Shown piece after piece: positions 1 through 7,524 of a stretch of DNA of 64,000 bases; position 1 is the stretch's first letter; each line of letters begins with the position of its first letter. The notes beneath the pieces were generated by a model. It was given only the letters and a program-made list of their open reading frames with translations, made no database searches and had not been told where the DNA came from. The stretch spans positions 104,495 through 168,494 of the forward strand of contig NZ_VUKE01000011.1 of the NCBI RefSeq assembly GCF_009193175.1. The letters run 5' to 3'. Origin of the DNA: Georgenia ruanii (GTDB lineage: Bacteria; Actinomycetota; Actinomycetes; Actinomycetales; Actinomycetaceae). Both the position numbers and the translations under genes were made by a program.

Positions 1-29
1 CGCGCGACCGTGGCCTGAGACTCAGCCAG

Positions 30-860
30 TCAGCCGCGGCCGGGGTTCGGGTGTGCTGCGCCGTCATCGCCGGTGTCCGCCTCGGGCCGGCCCGTGGCGT
101 CCGGGGCGGTGTCCGCCGCCGGCCGGCCCGTGGCGTCGGGGCCGGTGTCCGCCGCCCGCCGGCCGGTGCCCTCCTGGCGTGGTGGAGCGTCGATGGCCCC
201 CGCGATGCGCTGCTCGAAGGCGTCGGTGGTGGCGGTCGGCAGCACGACGAGGCCCTCGAGCTCGCGGGTCGCGCGCCGGTAGGCCGACTGCCGCTCGGCG
301 TAGGTGGCCGCCGGGTCATCCGCGAGGGCGATGAACCGTTTCGCCCGGATGAGCGCCTGCTGCTCGGCCACTGTGAAGTCCGACGCGCGACGCCGGCGGG
401 CCTCCTGCTCGGCCAGGTCGAAAGCCGTCTCGTATCGGCGCACGGCGTCGCGGTACTCGGTAAGCCGGGTGGGCTCCTTCAGCTCGTCAGGGTCGTCGGG
501 CCGCAGGGCGTCGGCGTCGCGCCTGGCGCGGTGGAAGTCGAGCGTGAGGGGCTCGCGCATGTCGGTCATGAGCGGGTAGTCGATGAGCTTGGCGACGTCG
601 AGCTCGTAGTCCAGCCACCGCTTGTTGGCGGCCTGGTGCCGGGCGAGCGTGCGATCGATCTCGCTCTGCGTGATCTTGGCCTGCTCGGCCGCGGCGGCGC
701 GGGCGCCGTACTTGATCCGGGCGAGCTCGATCTTGTCCTGCCGGCGCCGCTCGTCCCAGGTGCGCGCGTTGCGCGCGATGGAGTTGATGGTGCCGCCCAG
801 CGCCCCGCCGATGGGGAACACGAGCCACCAGTAGCTCCCGATGAACTCGAACACGTTCAC
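30..860 (-). CDS. Hypothetical membrane-anchored coiled-coil protein
   Basis: The 276-residue product starts at GTG 860 and no named family is recognised. Residues ~8-28 (around YWWLVFPIGGALGG) form one membrane segment. A long charged region rich in R/E/A follows, likely alpha-helical and probably coiled coil, on the cytoplasmic side by the positive-inside rule. The C-terminal ~45 residues are a low-complexity tail with a 12-residue repeat (core ADTxPDATGRP, about three copies, encoded near 57-170). No catalytic motif is visible. It stands alone, followed upstream by a separate secreted-protein gene on the same strand. The reading frame is long and has consistent codon bias, so it is likely real; function is unknown. 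Confidence 0.75.
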   Translation of the reverse strand: MNVFEFIGSYWWLVFPIGGALGGTINSIARNARTWDERRRQDKIELARIKYGARAAAAEQAKITQSEIDRTLARHQAANKRWLDYELDVAKLIDYPLMTDMREPLTLDFHRARRDADALRPDDPDELKEPTRLTEYRDAVRRYETAFDLAEQEARRRRASDFTVAEQQALIRAKRFIALADDPAATYAERQSAYRRATRELEGLVVLPTATTDAFEQRIAGAIDAPPRQEGTGRRAADTGPDATGRPAADTAPDATGRPEADTGDDGAAHPNPGRG

Positions 861-920
861 GAGCGGCAGTCTAGGTGGCGGCCCGGCCCTCGACGGAGGC
901 CGCGCGGGCGCCGGGGACGT

Positions 921-1280
921 TCAGAAGCCGGCGTGCTCGGGGCAGAAGGTCGCCACCGAGGTCTCGAGCAGCCGGTCGAACACGGCCTGGTCGACGTCGT
1001 AGGTGTCGGCGGCCGCGGCGAAGGACGCCGCCGTGGCCCCGGCGTCGAGCTCGGCGCACAACCGCTGGCCGGAGGCGACCAGCTCTTGGTCCGGTTGGTC
1101 CTCGGCGCTCGTCCCGGAGGCGATCCGCCGGACCTGCCCGGGGAAGCGCTCCTCCGACGGCGGGAGCAGGGTCGGGGCCGCCTGGGCCGCGACGGCGGCG
1201 CACGCGGCCAGCGCGAGCACCGTCGTGAGCGAGAGGACGCCCGCGCGGCGGGAGCGCCGGCGCGCGTCACTTCTGCTCAC
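921..1280 (-). CDS. Small exported protein, DUF732-like
   Basis: This 119-residue protein starts at GTG 1280. It begins with an Arg-rich n-region (RRRSRRAG), then a hydrophobic h-region (VLSLTTVLALAACAAVAAQA), which looks like a signal peptide. The mature part has two cysteines (around LCAEL and TFCPEH), which could form a disulphide outside the cell. The spacing, with a C-terminal pattern FDRLLE...FCPEH, resembles the small DUF732 family of actinobacterial exported proteins that end in a 'YCP' type motif; this assignment is by pattern only. A cysteine inside the h-region (LAACA) could alternatively be a lipobox. Function is unknown. Confidence 0.65.
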   Translation of the reverse strand: MSRSDARRRSRRAGVLSLTTVLALAACAAVAAQAAPTLLPPSEERFPGQVRRIASGTSAEDQPDQELVASGQRLCAELDAGATAASFAAAADTYDVDQAVFDRLLETSVATFCPEHAGF

Positions 1281-1360
1281 GGTCCGATGGTGCCATCGCC
1301 CGGTGTCACCATCATCGCGCGGACGGCTCGCTCACGCGCCTGCGCCTCTGCCGCCGGCGT

Positions 1361-1421
1361 GTGCACGGCGCCACCGACAGCTGGTGCACGGCGCCATCGG
1401 CAGCTGCTGCACGACGCCGCC
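1361..1421. repeat. 23-bp tandem repeat, about 2.6 copies
   Basis: Copies begin at 1361 and 1384, each opening GTGCACGGCGCCA and ending CAGCTG, with two mismatches between them. A third, more diverged copy begins at 1407. The repeat sits in the 143-bp gap between the exported-protein gene and the end of the methyltransferase gene and encodes nothing recognisable. Confidence 0.7.
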
Positions 1422-1423
1422 CG

Positions 1424-2317
1424 TCACTCCCTGCGGCCTCCGAGGACCGTTGCCGTGACCAGGAGGTACTCCCACTCCATCGCATGAGCGCCCGCGCCGT
1501 CGGCGTCCGTCACCCCGGCGCCCGTGGCGGACGGGGACGCGCCGTCGCCCAGGCCGAACCGGCGGGCGAGCTCGTCGAGGGCGCCGTCCAGCTGCGCCGA
1601 CCGCTCCTCGTCGAGCGCGCGGTAGACCGCGATCGTGGGGCCGTACCGCGCCTTGAAGTACTCGCGGAACTCCTCGGGCGCGGCGAAGCGGTCCACGAGC
1701 AGGCCACGCCGCTCGCTGACGACGGTGCTGGCCCGCCCGGCGAGGAGCTCACGCACGTGGTCCTCGTCGCCCCACAGCGGCGGCGGCTGCGCCCCCGGCG
1801 GGGGCGGCGGGGCGTAGGGCTTCATGGTGGCGAACATCTGGCCGATGAAGCCCGCGGGGGTCCAGGACGCGAGCGCGATCGTGCCACCGGGCCGGACCAC
1901 CCGGACCAGCTCGTCCGCGACCCGCTGGTGGTGCGGGGCGAACATGACGCCCACGCACGAGAGGGCGACGTCGAAGGAGGCGTCGGGGAACGGCAGCGCC
2001 TCGGCGTCGGCCTGCCGCCACGCGAGAGCGAGGCCCTCGCGCTCCGCCTGGTGCCGGCCGGCGGCGAGAAGCTCGGGCGTCAGGTCGGTGGCCACCACCT
2101 CGGCGCCCGTGCGGGCGGCGGGGAGGGCGGCGTTGCCGCTGCCGGCGGCGACGTCGAGCACCCGGTCGCCGGGCCGCACCCCGGCGGCGTCGACCAGGGC
2201 CTGGCCCAGCTGCGGGATGACCTCGGTCGCGACGGACGGGTAGTCGCCGAGCGCCCACATGGCGGCGTGCTTGGCCTTCAGCGCCCGGTCGGTGTCGTCA
2301 GCGGTGAGCTGGCTCAT
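1424..2317 (-). CDS. Class I SAM-dependent methyltransferase
   Basis: The 297-residue product is a class I methyltransferase. The SAM-binding motif I is clear (VLDVAAGSGNAALPAA, residues ~50-65), followed by motif II (VVATDLT) and the motif around DAEALPFPDASFDV and VVRPGGTIALASW, as in the UbiE/COQ5 group (Methyltransf_11). The C-terminal half is family specific and the substrate cannot be inferred. The start at 2317 is chosen because an AGGAG lies 9 nt upstream; the longer open frame upstream overlaps the divergent regulator. It is divergent from an HxlR-type regulator with 153 bp between them, so it is probably that regulator's target. Confidence 0.9.
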   Translation of the reverse strand: MSQLTADDTDRALKAKHAAMWALGDYPSVATEVIPQLGQALVDAAGVRPGDRVLDVAAGSGNAALPAARTGAEVVATDLTPELLAAGRHQAEREGLALAWRQADAEALPFPDASFDVALSCVGVMFAPHHQRVADELVRVVRPGGTIALASWTPAGFIGQMFATMKPYAPPPPPGAQPPPLWGDEDHVRELLAGRASTVVSERRGLLVDRFAAPEEFREYFKARYGPTIAVYRALDEERSAQLDGALDELARRFGLGDGASPSATGAGVTDADGAGAHAMEWEYLLVTATVLGGRRE

Positions 2318-2389
2318 GGGAGAGCTCCTTCTTGTCGTGGGGAGAGCTCCAGCGTCGGGCCCCGGACGCGGCGCCTCCAGTGCCGGCTC

Positions 2390-2407
2390 TGTACCGACCG
2401 CGGTACA
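2390..2407. promoter_or_regulatory. Inverted repeat, candidate HxlR operator
   Basis: TGTACCG and CGGTACA are perfect inverted repeats separated by ACCG. A further TGTACT occurs at 2412-2417 and another at 2441-2446. The site lies between the divergent methyltransferase and HxlR genes. HxlR-family operators often contain GTAC half-sites, so this is the natural candidate for autoregulation and control of the methyltransferase. Confidence 0.5.
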
Positions 2408-2470
2408 AGATCTGTACTGGTGCACCGGACCGGTCGGGGGTGTACTAGGGGTGCCCGCCCGGAGGTGGAG

Positions 2471-3157
2471 ATGACGACGTACGGCCAGTTCTGCCCGGTC
2501 GCGAAGGCCATGGAGGTCCTCGACGAGCGGTGGACGCTGCTGGTGATCCGGGAGCTGCTGTCCGGCAGCACCCGCTTCAACGACCTGCGCCGCGGCCTCC
2601 CGCGGATGTCGCCGGCCCTGCTCTCCAAGCGCCTGCGGACGCTCGAGCGGGCGGGGGTGGTGACCCGTCGTGAGGCGGACGGCCACGCGCGCTACCACCT
2701 CACGGCGGCCGGCCGGGAGCTGTCCGGGGTCGTCGAGGCGCTCGGCAACTGGGGCATGCGGTGGATCGGCGAGCTGGGCGACGAGGACCTCGACCCCCAC
2801 CTGCTCATGTGGGACATCCGCCGCACCGTGCCCGTCGAGCGGTGGCCGCGGGCCCGCACGGTCATGGCGTTCCACCTCGACGGCGTCGAGTCCCGCGGCG
2901 CCCGGTGGTGGCTCGTCGTGGCCGAGGGCGCCGTCGACCTGTGCGACGTCGACCCGGGCTACGACGTCGCCGCGACCGTCCGGACCAGCCTGCGGGACCT
3001 CACCCGGCTCTGGCGCGGCGACCTCTCCTGGCCCGCGGCGCTGCGCACGGACACCGTCCGCGTCGACGCCGCGCCGGCGGTCCGACGTCAGGTACCCGAG
3101 TGGGTGGGGCAGGGCAGCTTCGCCGCCGTCCCGCGCCTGACGGCGACCGGCGGGTGA
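2471..3157 (+). CDS. HxlR-family winged-helix transcriptional regulator
   Basis: The 228-residue protein has an N-terminal HxlR winged helix-turn-helix (residues ~8-95): FCPVAKAMEVLDERWTLL, then FNDLRRGLPRMSPALLSKRL as the recognition helix and a wing with RREADGHARYHLT. Cys8 is in the position used by redox- or electrophile-sensing HxlR proteins. The ~130-residue C-terminal extension is longer than in minimal HxlR proteins (~110 aa total) and resembles a SCP2-like ligand-binding region, which is an inference. The ATG at 2471 has GGAGGTGG just upstream. It is divergent from the methyltransferase gene and likely controls it and itself through the GTAC-containing repeat between them. Confidence 0.9.
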   Translation: MTTYGQFCPVAKAMEVLDERWTLLVIRELLSGSTRFNDLRRGLPRMSPALLSKRLRTLERAGVVTRREADGHARYHLTAAGRELSGVVEALGNWGMRWIGELGDEDLDPHLLMWDIRRTVPVERWPRARTVMAFHLDGVESRGARWWLVVAEGAVDLCDVDPGYDVAATVRTSLRDLTRLWRGDLSWPAALRTDTVRVDAAPAVRRQVPEWVGQGSFAAVPRLTATGG

Positions 3158-3255
3158 CCCGCGGCGCTGGCCCTGATCGGGATCTGACGTCAGGCGTGAC
3201 CACGCCGGCGCGGTGGCCGCTGATCCACCCGGGCGGGCCTGCGATGCTGTGCCAC

Positions 3256-3846
3256 ATGGCCGAAACCAGCGAGAGGTCCCCGCTCGCGTCCGTCGCGTGG
3301 CCCCTGCTCACCGACCGCCTGCTGATCCGGCCGGCGACGCCCGACGACGCCGTCACGACGTGGGCGTACCGCCGGCTCGAGCCGGTGCACCGCTGGCTCT
3401 CCCGCGCCCCGCTCACCCTGGCGGACTACCGCGGGCACTTCGCGACGCCGGCGGCCCTGGCCAAGACGCTCGTCGTGGAGCGGGACGACGACGTCGTCGG
3501 GGACCTCATGGTCGCCGTCGAGGACGCCTGGGCCCAGGTCGAGGTGGCCGAGCAGGCCCGGGGCGTGCAGGCCGAGCTGGGCTGGGCCTTCCACCCGGAG
3601 CACGCCGGCCGCGGGTACGCCACCGAGGCCGTGCGCGAGCTGCTGCGGCTCTGCTTCGAGGACCTGGCGCTGCGGCGGGTGACGGCCAACTGCTTCGCCC
3701 CCAACGAGCCGTCGTGGCGGCTGATGGAGCGCGTCGGCATGCGCCGGGAGCTGTACACCGTCCGGGAGTCCCTGCACCGGTCCGAGGGGTGGGTCGACGG
3801 CATGGGCTACGCCCTGCTGGCCGACGAGTGGCGCCGGCGGCGCTGA
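3256..3846 (+). CDS. GNAT-family N-acetyltransferase (RimJ/RimL type)
   Basis: The 196-residue protein begins with the RimJ/RimL pattern (LLTDRLLIRPATPDDA), and has the acetyl-CoA binding motif A region (AELGWAFHPEHAGRGYATEAVRELL, with the R-G-Y-A-T signature) and the motif B region (RRVTANCFAPNEPSWRLMERVGM). This is the Acetyltransf_3 group, which acetylates ribosomal protein N-termini, antibiotics or small amines; the substrate is not predictable. ATG 3256 is chosen; ATG 3244 in the same frame is also possible, and neither has a strong ribosome binding site. It is co-directional with the HxlR gene after a 98-bp gap. Confidence 0.88.
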   Translation: MAETSERSPLASVAWPLLTDRLLIRPATPDDAVTTWAYRRLEPVHRWLSRAPLTLADYRGHFATPAALAKTLVVERDDDVVGDLMVAVEDAWAQVEVAEQARGVQAELGWAFHPEHAGRGYATEAVRELLRLCFEDLALRRVTANCFAPNEPSWRLMERVGMRRELYTVRESLHRSEGWVDGMGYALLADEWRRRR

Positions 3847-3957
3847 TCACTCCGGCGCGGCCCGTCGCCGACGTCACCGCCGCCGCCGTGGCGCACCGGT
3901 CAGACGGTCGGTGCCGGGGCGGCGCACGGGCCGGAGTTCGCCGCCGCGGCGGGCCAG

Positions 3958-4734
3958 TCAGGGGTGGAACGGCGCCGGCGACGGCGTGTTCGTCGCGATC
4001 GAGACGACGTCCGCGGCGATCCCGTAGAACCCCCACACGACCATGAGGACGAACAGGACCCTGCCCGCCACGGTGACGGCGTAGCTGTGCCAGAGCCGAA
4101 AGGCCGGGGCCGAGAGGCCGATACCGAACGCGGCCGCCGCAGGGAGCGCGACGACGACGAGGGCAAGGTTCAGCACGGCGACCGCTGCCCCGATCACCAG
4201 CCAGGCGGGCCCGCGCCGCGCCCAGCCGCCGGGCGCTTCCAGCCGGTCGATCACCCGCGGGGCGAGGAGTCCGAACAGGGTGGGGATGGCGACGAAGGAG
4301 GCGACGGCGAGCCACTCCGGGCGCAGCACCGAGTAGTCGAACGACGGGTGGTCGTGCACGAGGAACGCGCCGCCGATGCTGCCGGTGAACAAGGCGAAAA
4401 GCCCCGACCGGGCCCGCCGCGAGCGCGGCAGCACCCGCCGGACCCACAGGTAGACCAGACCCGCGATCGCGCCGAGCGCCACGGTGGTGACGCACAGCTG
4501 CAGCGTGCCGCCGAACGAGACCTGGCCCACCGGTTGGATGTCGTCGGTCAGCCGCCCCTGCACCGACGCCGGCGACGTCACCGCGAGGAGCCGCATGACC
4601 AGCCGCCCCAGCACACCACCGAAGAGGAGACCGACGAGCCCGCCACCGATCGCGCCCGCGGCGAGGGTCCGCGCGAACGACAGCGGAGCCGCGTCCCTCT
4701 CACGGGTCAGGGTCCGTTCCCCCATCAGTGACAT
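3958..4734 (-). CDS. Multi-pass membrane protein of unknown function
   Basis: The 258-residue protein has about six hydrophobic segments: near the N-terminus (AAGAIGGGLVGLLFGGVLG), LQLCVTTVALGAIAGLVYLW, LFALFTGSIGGAFLV, WLAVASFVAIPTLFGLLA, WLVIGAAVAVLNLALVVV, and VLFVLMVVWGFYGIA. No conserved charged pore or catalytic motif is apparent and I do not recognise the family. The start is ATG 4734, because GAGGAG lies 6 nt upstream; a further upstream start would overlap the promoter region. It is divergent from the DUF4236 gene with 125 bp between. Confidence 0.8.
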   Translation of the reverse strand: MSLMGERTLTRERDAAPLSFARTLAAGAIGGGLVGLLFGGVLGRLVMRLLAVTSPASVQGRLTDDIQPVGQVSFGGTLQLCVTTVALGAIAGLVYLWVRRVLPRSRRARSGLFALFTGSIGGAFLVHDHPSFDYSVLRPEWLAVASFVAIPTLFGLLAPRVIDRLEAPGGWARRGPAWLVIGAAVAVLNLALVVVALPAAAAFGIGLSAPAFRLWHSYAVTVAGRVLFVLMVVWGFYGIAADVVSIATNTPSPAPFHP

Positions 4735-4859
4735 GACTCGCTCCTCATCCGCCCGGGCGCCCCCATGCACCAACAATGCCGGTGCCGGTTCGCCGTGTCC
4801 CCGAGTTGCCGATGAGCGACGCCGTCACCACGAGCGCCACTCGGGCGTACTTTTCGGAC

Positions 4860-5960
4860 ATGGGCTTCTCGATCAGAATCGCTCCCGGTGTCCGGGTGCG
4901 CGCCTCGAGCCGTGGCGTCCGCACGAGCATCGGTCCGCGCGCCGCACGCATCCACGTCGGCGCCGGCCGGACCGGATTCTCCACCGGTGCCGGCCCCGTC
5001 GGGTTCTACACGTCGCTCGGAGGTGGTTCCACCAGGTCGAGGTCGCCTCGAACCTCCACGACGACGGCGACACGGTCGCTCGCGGCGGCGCAGAAGGCCC
5101 AGCAGGCCCGTGAGCTGCTGGCCGCGTTCCAGGCCATCAGCGACCTGCACCGGCCCCACTTCGCCGCGGCCGAGCCGCCGGTCGCGCCGGCCCCGCCGCC
5201 GGTGGATCGCGAGGCTCTGCGCCGGCGGCACCGGAAGGCCGCGACCAAGGGCATCAGCTGGTTCGCGCGCGCCGCACGCAGGCAGGCCACGGCCGCCGCC
5301 GAGGCGGCGGCCGACCACGAGGCGGTCTCCCTCGAGCGGCAGCGAGCCGAGCAGCGCCAGACCCAGCAGCGCGAGCTCGATGCCCTCTGGCAGCGCCTCC
5401 TGAGGAACGATCCCGACGTCGTGCTGGCCACCCTCGCCGAGGCGTTCGAGGACAACGAGGCCGCCGCGGCCGCCGTCGGCGTCGCCGACGACGAGGTGTC
5501 GCTGCTCGTGCTGGTGCCCGACACCGCGGCCGTCCCCGAGCGCAGGCCCACGACCACGCCGGCCGGCAACCTCTCGCTGAAGAAGCTGACCAAGCGGGAG
5601 GCCGCCGACTTCTACAAGGTGGTGGTGTGCGGGCACGTGCTCGTGACGGTCAAGGAGGCCTTCGCGGTGGCGCCCGCCCTGGCCGGGGCGCGGGTCGCGG
5701 CCGTCCGGGTGACCGGCGACGACGCCTACGGCCGCCCGCGCACCGAGGTCGTCCTGGCCGCGCACTTCCGGCGTGCGGCGCTCGACGGCGTCCAGTGGGC
5801 TACCGCCGACTCGCCGACCATCGTCACCGACACCTCCGACGAGCTCGTCATCAGGGAGGGCGCGACGAAGGCGCTGGGGGCCATCGACACGAGCAGGCAC
5901 GAGGACCTCGCCACGCTGCTGGCCGCCGTCGACATCGGCGAGCTGCTCGACCAGCCGTAG
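4860..5960 (+). CDS. DUF4236 domain-containing protein
   Basis: The 366-residue protein starts with a DUF4236 domain (residues 1-55; MGFSIRIAPGVRVRASSRGV, then GRTGFSTGAGPVGFYTSLG), a glycine-rich beta domain found in many bacterial proteins of unknown role. It is followed by a charged, helical, Arg/Gln/Ala-rich region (~95-190) and a C-terminal globular part (~190-366) containing FYKVVVCGHVLVTVKEAFAVAP. ATG 4860 is chosen because DUF4236 conventionally begins at this methionine. No signal peptide or membrane segment is seen, so it is likely cytoplasmic. The last codons and stop are duplicated in tandem just downstream. Confidence 0.85.
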   Translation: MGFSIRIAPGVRVRASSRGVRTSIGPRAARIHVGAGRTGFSTGAGPVGFYTSLGGGSTRSRSPRTSTTTATRSLAAAQKAQQARELLAAFQAISDLHRPHFAAAEPPVAPAPPPVDREALRRRHRKAATKGISWFARAARRQATAAAEAAADHEAVSLERQRAEQRQTQQRELDALWQRLLRNDPDVVLATLAEAFEDNEAAAAAVGVADDEVSLLVLVPDTAAVPERRPTTTPAGNLSLKKLTKREAADFYKVVVCGHVLVTVKEAFAVAPALAGARVAAVRVTGDDAYGRPRTEVVLAAHFRRAALDGVQWATADSPTIVTDTSDELVIREGATKALGAIDTSRHEDLATLLAAVDIGELLDQP

Positions 5961-5993
5961 GTCCAGGGCGAGCTGCTCGATCAGCCGTAGGTC
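5937..5993 (+). repeat. 30-bp period tandem duplication across a stop codon
   Basis: Segments 5937-5963 and 5967-5993 are identical over 27 bp except for one C/T change. Each contains the end of the DUF4236 gene including its TAG stop. Only the first copy is translated. Confidence 0.85.
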
Positions 5994-6129
5994 ACCCCCG
6001 CGGCTCGCCCGCCCCGGGCGCGGGCGGCGCCGTCGCCGAAAATTCCATGGACGGGCGAACCGCCCGGGCCGCACCCTGGTGGTTCCCCCGGATCACGCGC
6101 CCGCGCGGCGCGCGCACGAAAGAAGCATC

Positions 6130-7440
6130 ATGTCCCAGGCCCAGACGCCGCGCCGGCGGGAGCTCCCCCGCGCGCTGCGCCCGTTCGGCGTCCCCGCGTA
6201 CCGCACCCTCATCGGCGCCCTGACGCTCTCGCTGCTGGGCACCGGCATGTGGCTCGTCGCCGTGGTCTGGCAGGTCATCGCGCTCGGCGGCGGTCCGGTC
6301 CAGCTGTCCCAGGTGGCCACCGGCGCGGCGCTCGGCGCCGTGGTGGCGGTGCTGTTCGGCGGCGTGCTCGCCGACCGGGTGCCGCAGCGATGGATCCTCC
6401 TCGGCGTCGAGGCGATCAAGGCCGTGCTCATCGGCACGACCGCCTGGCTCTCGCTCACCGGCCACCTGGAGCTGTGGCACATGGTGGTGCTCTCCGTCGT
6501 CGTGGGCGCGACCGACGGGTTCTTCTACCCGGCCTTCACCGCGATGCTGCCGACCATCCTGCCGACCGACCAGCTCCTGGCCGCCAACGGCGTCGAGGGC
6601 ATGATGCGCCCGGCGCTCATGCAGGCCGCCGGCCCGGCCCTGGCCAGCGCCGCGCTCGCCGCCGGCTCCCCCGGCTTCGCCCTGGTGGCGGTCGCGGGCT
6701 CGCAGGTGCTCGCCGTCGTCGGCCTCAGCCTGCTGCGGGTCGAGGCGACGCCTCGGAGGCCGGCCGGCGGGAAGACCCACCCGATGCGGGCGATGGTCGG
6801 CGACCTGCGCGAGGGCTTCGCCTACATGGCCCGCACGCCCTGGCTGCTCGGCACGCTGCTGTTCGCGTGCGGCTGGGTGCTGCTGATGATGGGCCCGATC
6901 GACGTGCTGCTGCCCTTCGCGGTGCGCGACCACGCCGGCGGCGGGCCCGGCGAGTTCGCCCTGGTGCTCGCGGCGTTCGGCATCGGCAGCGCGATCGGCT
7001 CCCTCGCCGTCGCCTCCTGGCGCCTGCCGCGCCGGTACCTGACCGTGCTGGTGTTCTCGTGGAGCGTGGGCAGCGTGCCGCTGGCCCTGGTGGGCCTGAC
7101 CAGCCGGCTGTGGGTGATGGTGGCGGCGGTGTTCGTCGTCGGCGTGACCAGCGGGATGGGCAACGTCATCTGGGGCACGCTGCTGCAGCGGCGGGTGCCC
7201 CCGGCGCTGCTCGGGCGCGTGTCGAGCCTGGACTTCTTCGTCTCCCTGGTGCTCATGCCGGTGTCGATGGCGCTGGCCGGGCCGGTGGGCGAGGCGTTCG
7301 GGCTGGGACCGGTGTTCGTGGTGGCCTCGCTCGTGCCGGTGCTGTTCGGCGTCGCCGCGTGGGTGTTCGCGCGCATGAGCCGGGACGAGGTCGACCACCC
7401 GCTCGACCGGACCATCCCGGAACCCACCTTCGCGGACTGA
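6130..7440 (+). CDS. MFS transporter (EntS/MFS_3-like exporter)
   Basis: The 436-residue protein has about twelve membrane segments. Between TM2 and TM3 lies GGVLADRVPQRWIL, the MFS motif A loop, and the sequence resembles the MFS_3 group of siderophore and drug exporters. Proton-coupled efflux is likely, but the substrate is not known. ATG 6130 follows AAAGAAG. The C-terminal tail (RMSRDEVDHPLDRTI) is short and cytoplasmic. It is co-directional with the downstream flavin oxidoreductase, with an 84-bp gap that carries direct repeats and an inverted repeat, so the two probably have separate promoters. Confidence 0.9.
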   Translation: MSQAQTPRRRELPRALRPFGVPAYRTLIGALTLSLLGTGMWLVAVVWQVIALGGGPVQLSQVATGAALGAVVAVLFGGVLADRVPQRWILLGVEAIKAVLIGTTAWLSLTGHLELWHMVVLSVVVGATDGFFYPAFTAMLPTILPTDQLLAANGVEGMMRPALMQAAGPALASAALAAGSPGFALVAVAGSQVLAVVGLSLLRVEATPRRPAGGKTHPMRAMVGDLREGFAYMARTPWLLGTLLFACGWVLLMMGPIDVLLPFAVRDHAGGGPGEFALVLAAFGIGSAIGSLAVASWRLPRRYLTVLVFSWSVGSVPLALVGLTSRLWVMVAAVFVVGVTSGMGNVIWGTLLQRRVPPALLGRVSSLDFFVSLVLMPVSMALAGPVGEAFGLGPVFVVASLVPVLFGVAAWVFARMSRDEVDHPLDRTIPEPTFAD

Positions 7441-7441
7441 C

Positions 7442-7474
7442 TTAAGCCACCCCTAAGTCCCCGCCAAGCAGCGC
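7442..7474 (+). promoter_or_regulatory. Three 11-bp direct repeats, candidate SARP/OmpR-type operator
   Basis: Cores TTAAG, CTAAG and CCAAG begin at 7442, 7453 and 7464, so they fall exactly 11 bp apart. SARP/OmpR winged-helix regulators bind such helically phased direct repeats. A SARP-type regulator gene lies directly downstream of the oxidoreductase gene this site precedes. Confidence 0.5.
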
Positions 7475-7482
7475 GGCGCAGA

Positions 7483-7500
7483 GTGGTCCGGCAGGACCAC
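7483..7500 (+). promoter_or_regulatory. Leader inverted repeat ahead of oxidoreductase gene
   Basis: GTGGTCC and GGACCAC form a perfect 7-bp inverted repeat around a GGCA loop, 24 nt before the start codon at 7525. It could be an operator half-site pair or a hairpin in the mRNA leader. Confidence 0.4.
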
Positions 7501-7524
7501 AGCCGTGAGATGGGGGTGCCTTCC

